Of a stretch of 6,230 nucleotides of DNA, positions 4,674-6,230 are shown in pieces. Within the stretch, counting starts at the first letter, position 1, and each line of letters starts with the position of its first letter. Source of the stretch: Desulfobacteraceae bacterium (lineage in GTDB: Bacteria > Desulfobacterota > DSM-4660 > Desulfatiglandales > Desulfatiglandaceae); assembly GCA_013203065.1 (NCBI GenBank), contig JABMQV010000547.1:1-6230 (forward strand). The letters run 5' to 3'. The notes under the pieces were generated by a model. That model searched no databases. It worked only from the letters and a program-made list of their open reading frames with translations, and was not told the origin of the DNA. A program made the translations under genes and the position numbers.

Positions 4674-6230
4674 ATGGCCAGCCATGATGAGATGAAACGC
4701 CTAAGAAAGGAATATGGAGAGTGGGGAAAAAGGCTCGAGGAGACATCGGTACTGCCTGACCCGAAAGGGAAGGTATATGCCACTGATTCCGGTATTCCTG
4801 TAAAACCTTTGTACACACCGCTGGACTTGGAGGACATTGGCTTTGATTACTTGAAAAAGTTGGGATTTCCAGGGCAGTATCCTTTCACAAGGGGAATTAC
4901 GGAAGGAGGGTATCGCCAGGTCGGAATACGGCCAAAGCAGTATATTGGTTATGGAAGCGCCAAGGAGACCAATGAACTCTACAAGGCGATGATCAGAGAA
5001 GGAAACCAGGTTATCTCAATGGCCTACGATCTGCCCACCCAGAGTGGGTATGACTCAGATGACCCCCGGGTTCTGGGTGAGGTGGGAAAAATAGGAGTAC
5101 CCGTTTGTTCCTTAAAGGATTGGGAGACTGTTTTCGATGGAATTGATTTGGGCAATATTCTCGTGGGCTCGGTTTGTAATGCCCAGGCATCCGTTGCATT
5201 TGCCTGGCATATTGCCATGGGTGAGAAACAGGGCGTATTGCCAAGAGATTTGAAGGGGCTAACACAAAATGATATTTTGAAGGAATATATTGCCAGGGGA
5301 AACTATATTTTTCCTCCGGAGGCCTCAATGCGCCTTGTGGGGGACATGATTGTATTCGCAAAAGAAAACGTGCCCAACTACACCCCGATTTATTTCTGCC
5401 CGTATCATATTCGAGAAGCCGGCAGCGATGCTATCCAGGAGATTGGATTCTCTTTGTCAAACGCCATTGCGTACATTGATCATGCATTGAGAAGAGGCCT
5501 TACGGTTGATGATGTGGCATCACGAATGACCTGTTTGATTACCGGCAGACACCGTGACTTTTTGGAAGAGATTGCTAAGTTACGCGCTATTCGTTTCCTG
5601 TGGGCCAAGATTTTAAAAGAGAGATATGGCGCAGAGAACCCTCTATCTTTTAAACTCAGCATGTGGGATTATGAAGGGGGTATTGGGTTCACACGGGAGC
5701 AGCCTGAAATAAATATTGCAAGGGCAGCTATCGCTGCTGTGGTTGGATTTCTGGCGGGGGTGCAGGACATAGGACTTTGTACAATGGATGAAACCCTGGG
5801 GATTCCCTCACAGAAGGCCCTGACCATTGCCATTAGAACAAGTCAAATCGTGATGCATGAGACAGGCTTAGCCAATACGGTGGATCCTTTGGCGGGATCG
5901 TACTGTTTGGAGTCTCTAACCCATGAAGTGGCAAGCAGGGCCGAAAAACTGATTGAAAAGATCGATGGCATGGGAGGGATGGTCAAGGCAATTGAACGGG
6001 GATATCCCCAGTCCGAAATAACCAAGTCCGCATATGACTATCAAAAGAAGGTTGATAGCGGTGAGTATCCAATTGTGGGCCATAATATCTTCCGGTCAGA
6101 AGAAGCGCGGGAGACCCGTTCCCTCTATCGGGCAAATACCGACATGGTTGAAGAGCATATTGCCAACCTCAAGAAACTGCGGAAAGCGAGAGATAACCAG
6201 AAAGTTCAAAAGGCTATCGACGATCTAAAA
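4674..6230 (+). CDS. Methylmalonyl-CoA-mutase-family acyl-CoA mutase, large subunit/domain, divergent (3' end cut by window)
   Basis: 519 codons are open from the ATG to the window edge. Homology to the substrate-binding TIM-barrel part of coenzyme B12-dependent acyl-CoA mutases runs throughout: YPFTRG (69-74), AYDLPTQSGYDSDDPRV (117-133), TQNDILKEYIARGNYIFPP (197-215), PYHIREAG (243-250), NTVDPLAGSY (401-410), MGGMVKAI (433-440). By recalled alignment to Propionibacterium methylmalonyl-CoA mutase, Tyr90, Arg208, Tyr244-His245, Glu248, Gln198, Gln364 and Glu373 match its Tyr89, Arg207, Tyr243-His244, Glu247, Gln197, Gln361 and Glu370. Keeping Tyr89/Arg207 argues against isobutyryl-CoA mutase; Tyr90 with Ala117 argues against 2-hydroxyisobutyryl-CoA mutase (Ile/Asp). 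Other pocket and CoA residues differ: the usual PYxTMYxFRPWTIRQY segment is replaced at 75-90, and H328/Q330 become Trp331/Tyr333. The sequence reaches the linker (NLKKLRKARDNQKVQKAI), so the B12-binding part must lie beyond the edge, either fused or as a separate small subunit. The family is certain; the exact substrate is unknown. Confidence 0.9.
   Translation, partial: MASHDEMKRLRKEYGEWGKRLEETSVLPDPKGKVYATDSGIPVKPLYTPLDLEDIGFDYLKKLGFPGQYPFTRGITEGGYRQVGIRPKQYIGYGSAKETNELYKAMIREGNQVISMAYDLPTQSGYDSDDPRVLGEVGKIGVPVCSLKDWETVFDGIDLGNILVGSVCNAQASVAFAWHIAMGEKQGVLPRDLKGLTQNDILKEYIARGNYIFPPEASMRLVGDMIVFAKENVPNYTPIYFCPYHIREAGSDAIQEIGFSLSNAIAYIDHALRRGLTVDDVASRMTCLITGRHRDFLEEIAKLRAIRFLWAKILKERYGAENPLSFKLSMWDYEGGIGFTREQPEINIARAAIAAVVGFLAGVQDIGLCTMDETLGIPSQKALTIAIRTSQIVMHETGLANTVDPLAGSYCLESLTHEVASRAEKLIEKIDGMGGMVKAIERGYPQSEITKSAYDYQKKVDSGEYPIVGHNIFRSEEARETRSLYRANTDMVEEHIANLKKLRKARDNQKVQKAIDDLK

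Noticed and set aside
4779..4785. GCCACTG, matching the B12-box heptamer of cobalamin riboswitches
   Set aside because: It lies inside the mutase coding sequence (about codons 36-38), and no surrounding riboswitch core was found. A seven-base match is expected by chance.
4504..4818. Minus-strand 104-codon frame
   Set aside because: It overlaps the start of the clearly homologous mutase gene antisense and has no protein-like features.
5011..5361. Minus-strand 116-codon frame inside the mutase gene
   Set aside because: It is Pro/His/Ser-rich antisense shadow coding within a well-supported gene.

Overview
The window looks like part of a bacterial chromosome of moderate GC content. The gene set is a coenzyme B12-dependent acyl-CoA mutase next to an ATP-dependent hydantoinase/oxoprolinase/carboxylase-type pair. 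This suggests a metabolically versatile anaerobe, for example a Desulfobacterota-like organism or relative. That assignment is inferred from gene content and general sequence character; no marker gene is present.

Layout: the left two thirds (84-3915, minus strand) is a tight two-gene operon, hyuA then hyuB, separated by only 4 nt. The products are the two subunits of a hydantoinase/5-oxoprolinase/acetone-carboxylase superfamily enzyme. Both are full length, with the family motifs intact. The operon may continue past the left edge, where only 83 nt remain and no terminator is visible.

From about 3916 to 4673 lies a divergent region. It holds one doubtful small ORF (3985-4203, plus strand) and a gene-poor stretch of about 470 nt. 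That stretch has a good sigma70-type promoter candidate pointing right (TTGACA at 4291-4296) followed by a long leader of about 350 nt. The leader carries several inverted and direct repeats that could be operators or leader-RNA structures.

The right end (4674 to beyond 6230, plus strand) is the large catalytic subunit or domain of a methylmalonyl-CoA-mutase-family enzyme, cut by the window edge after 519 codons. It keeps the catalytic Tyr-His pair and the carboxylate-binding Arg and Tyr of methylmalonyl-CoA mutase. Many other substrate/CoA-channel residues are changed, so it is probably a divergent mutase whose substrate cannot be named from sequence alone.

Working idea (inference): the HyuAB complex performs an ATP-dependent carboxylation or ring-opening step, and the mutase rearranges the carbon skeleton of a resulting acyl-CoA. 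The two transcription units are divergent and share a regulatory region, which fits but does not prove a common pathway.
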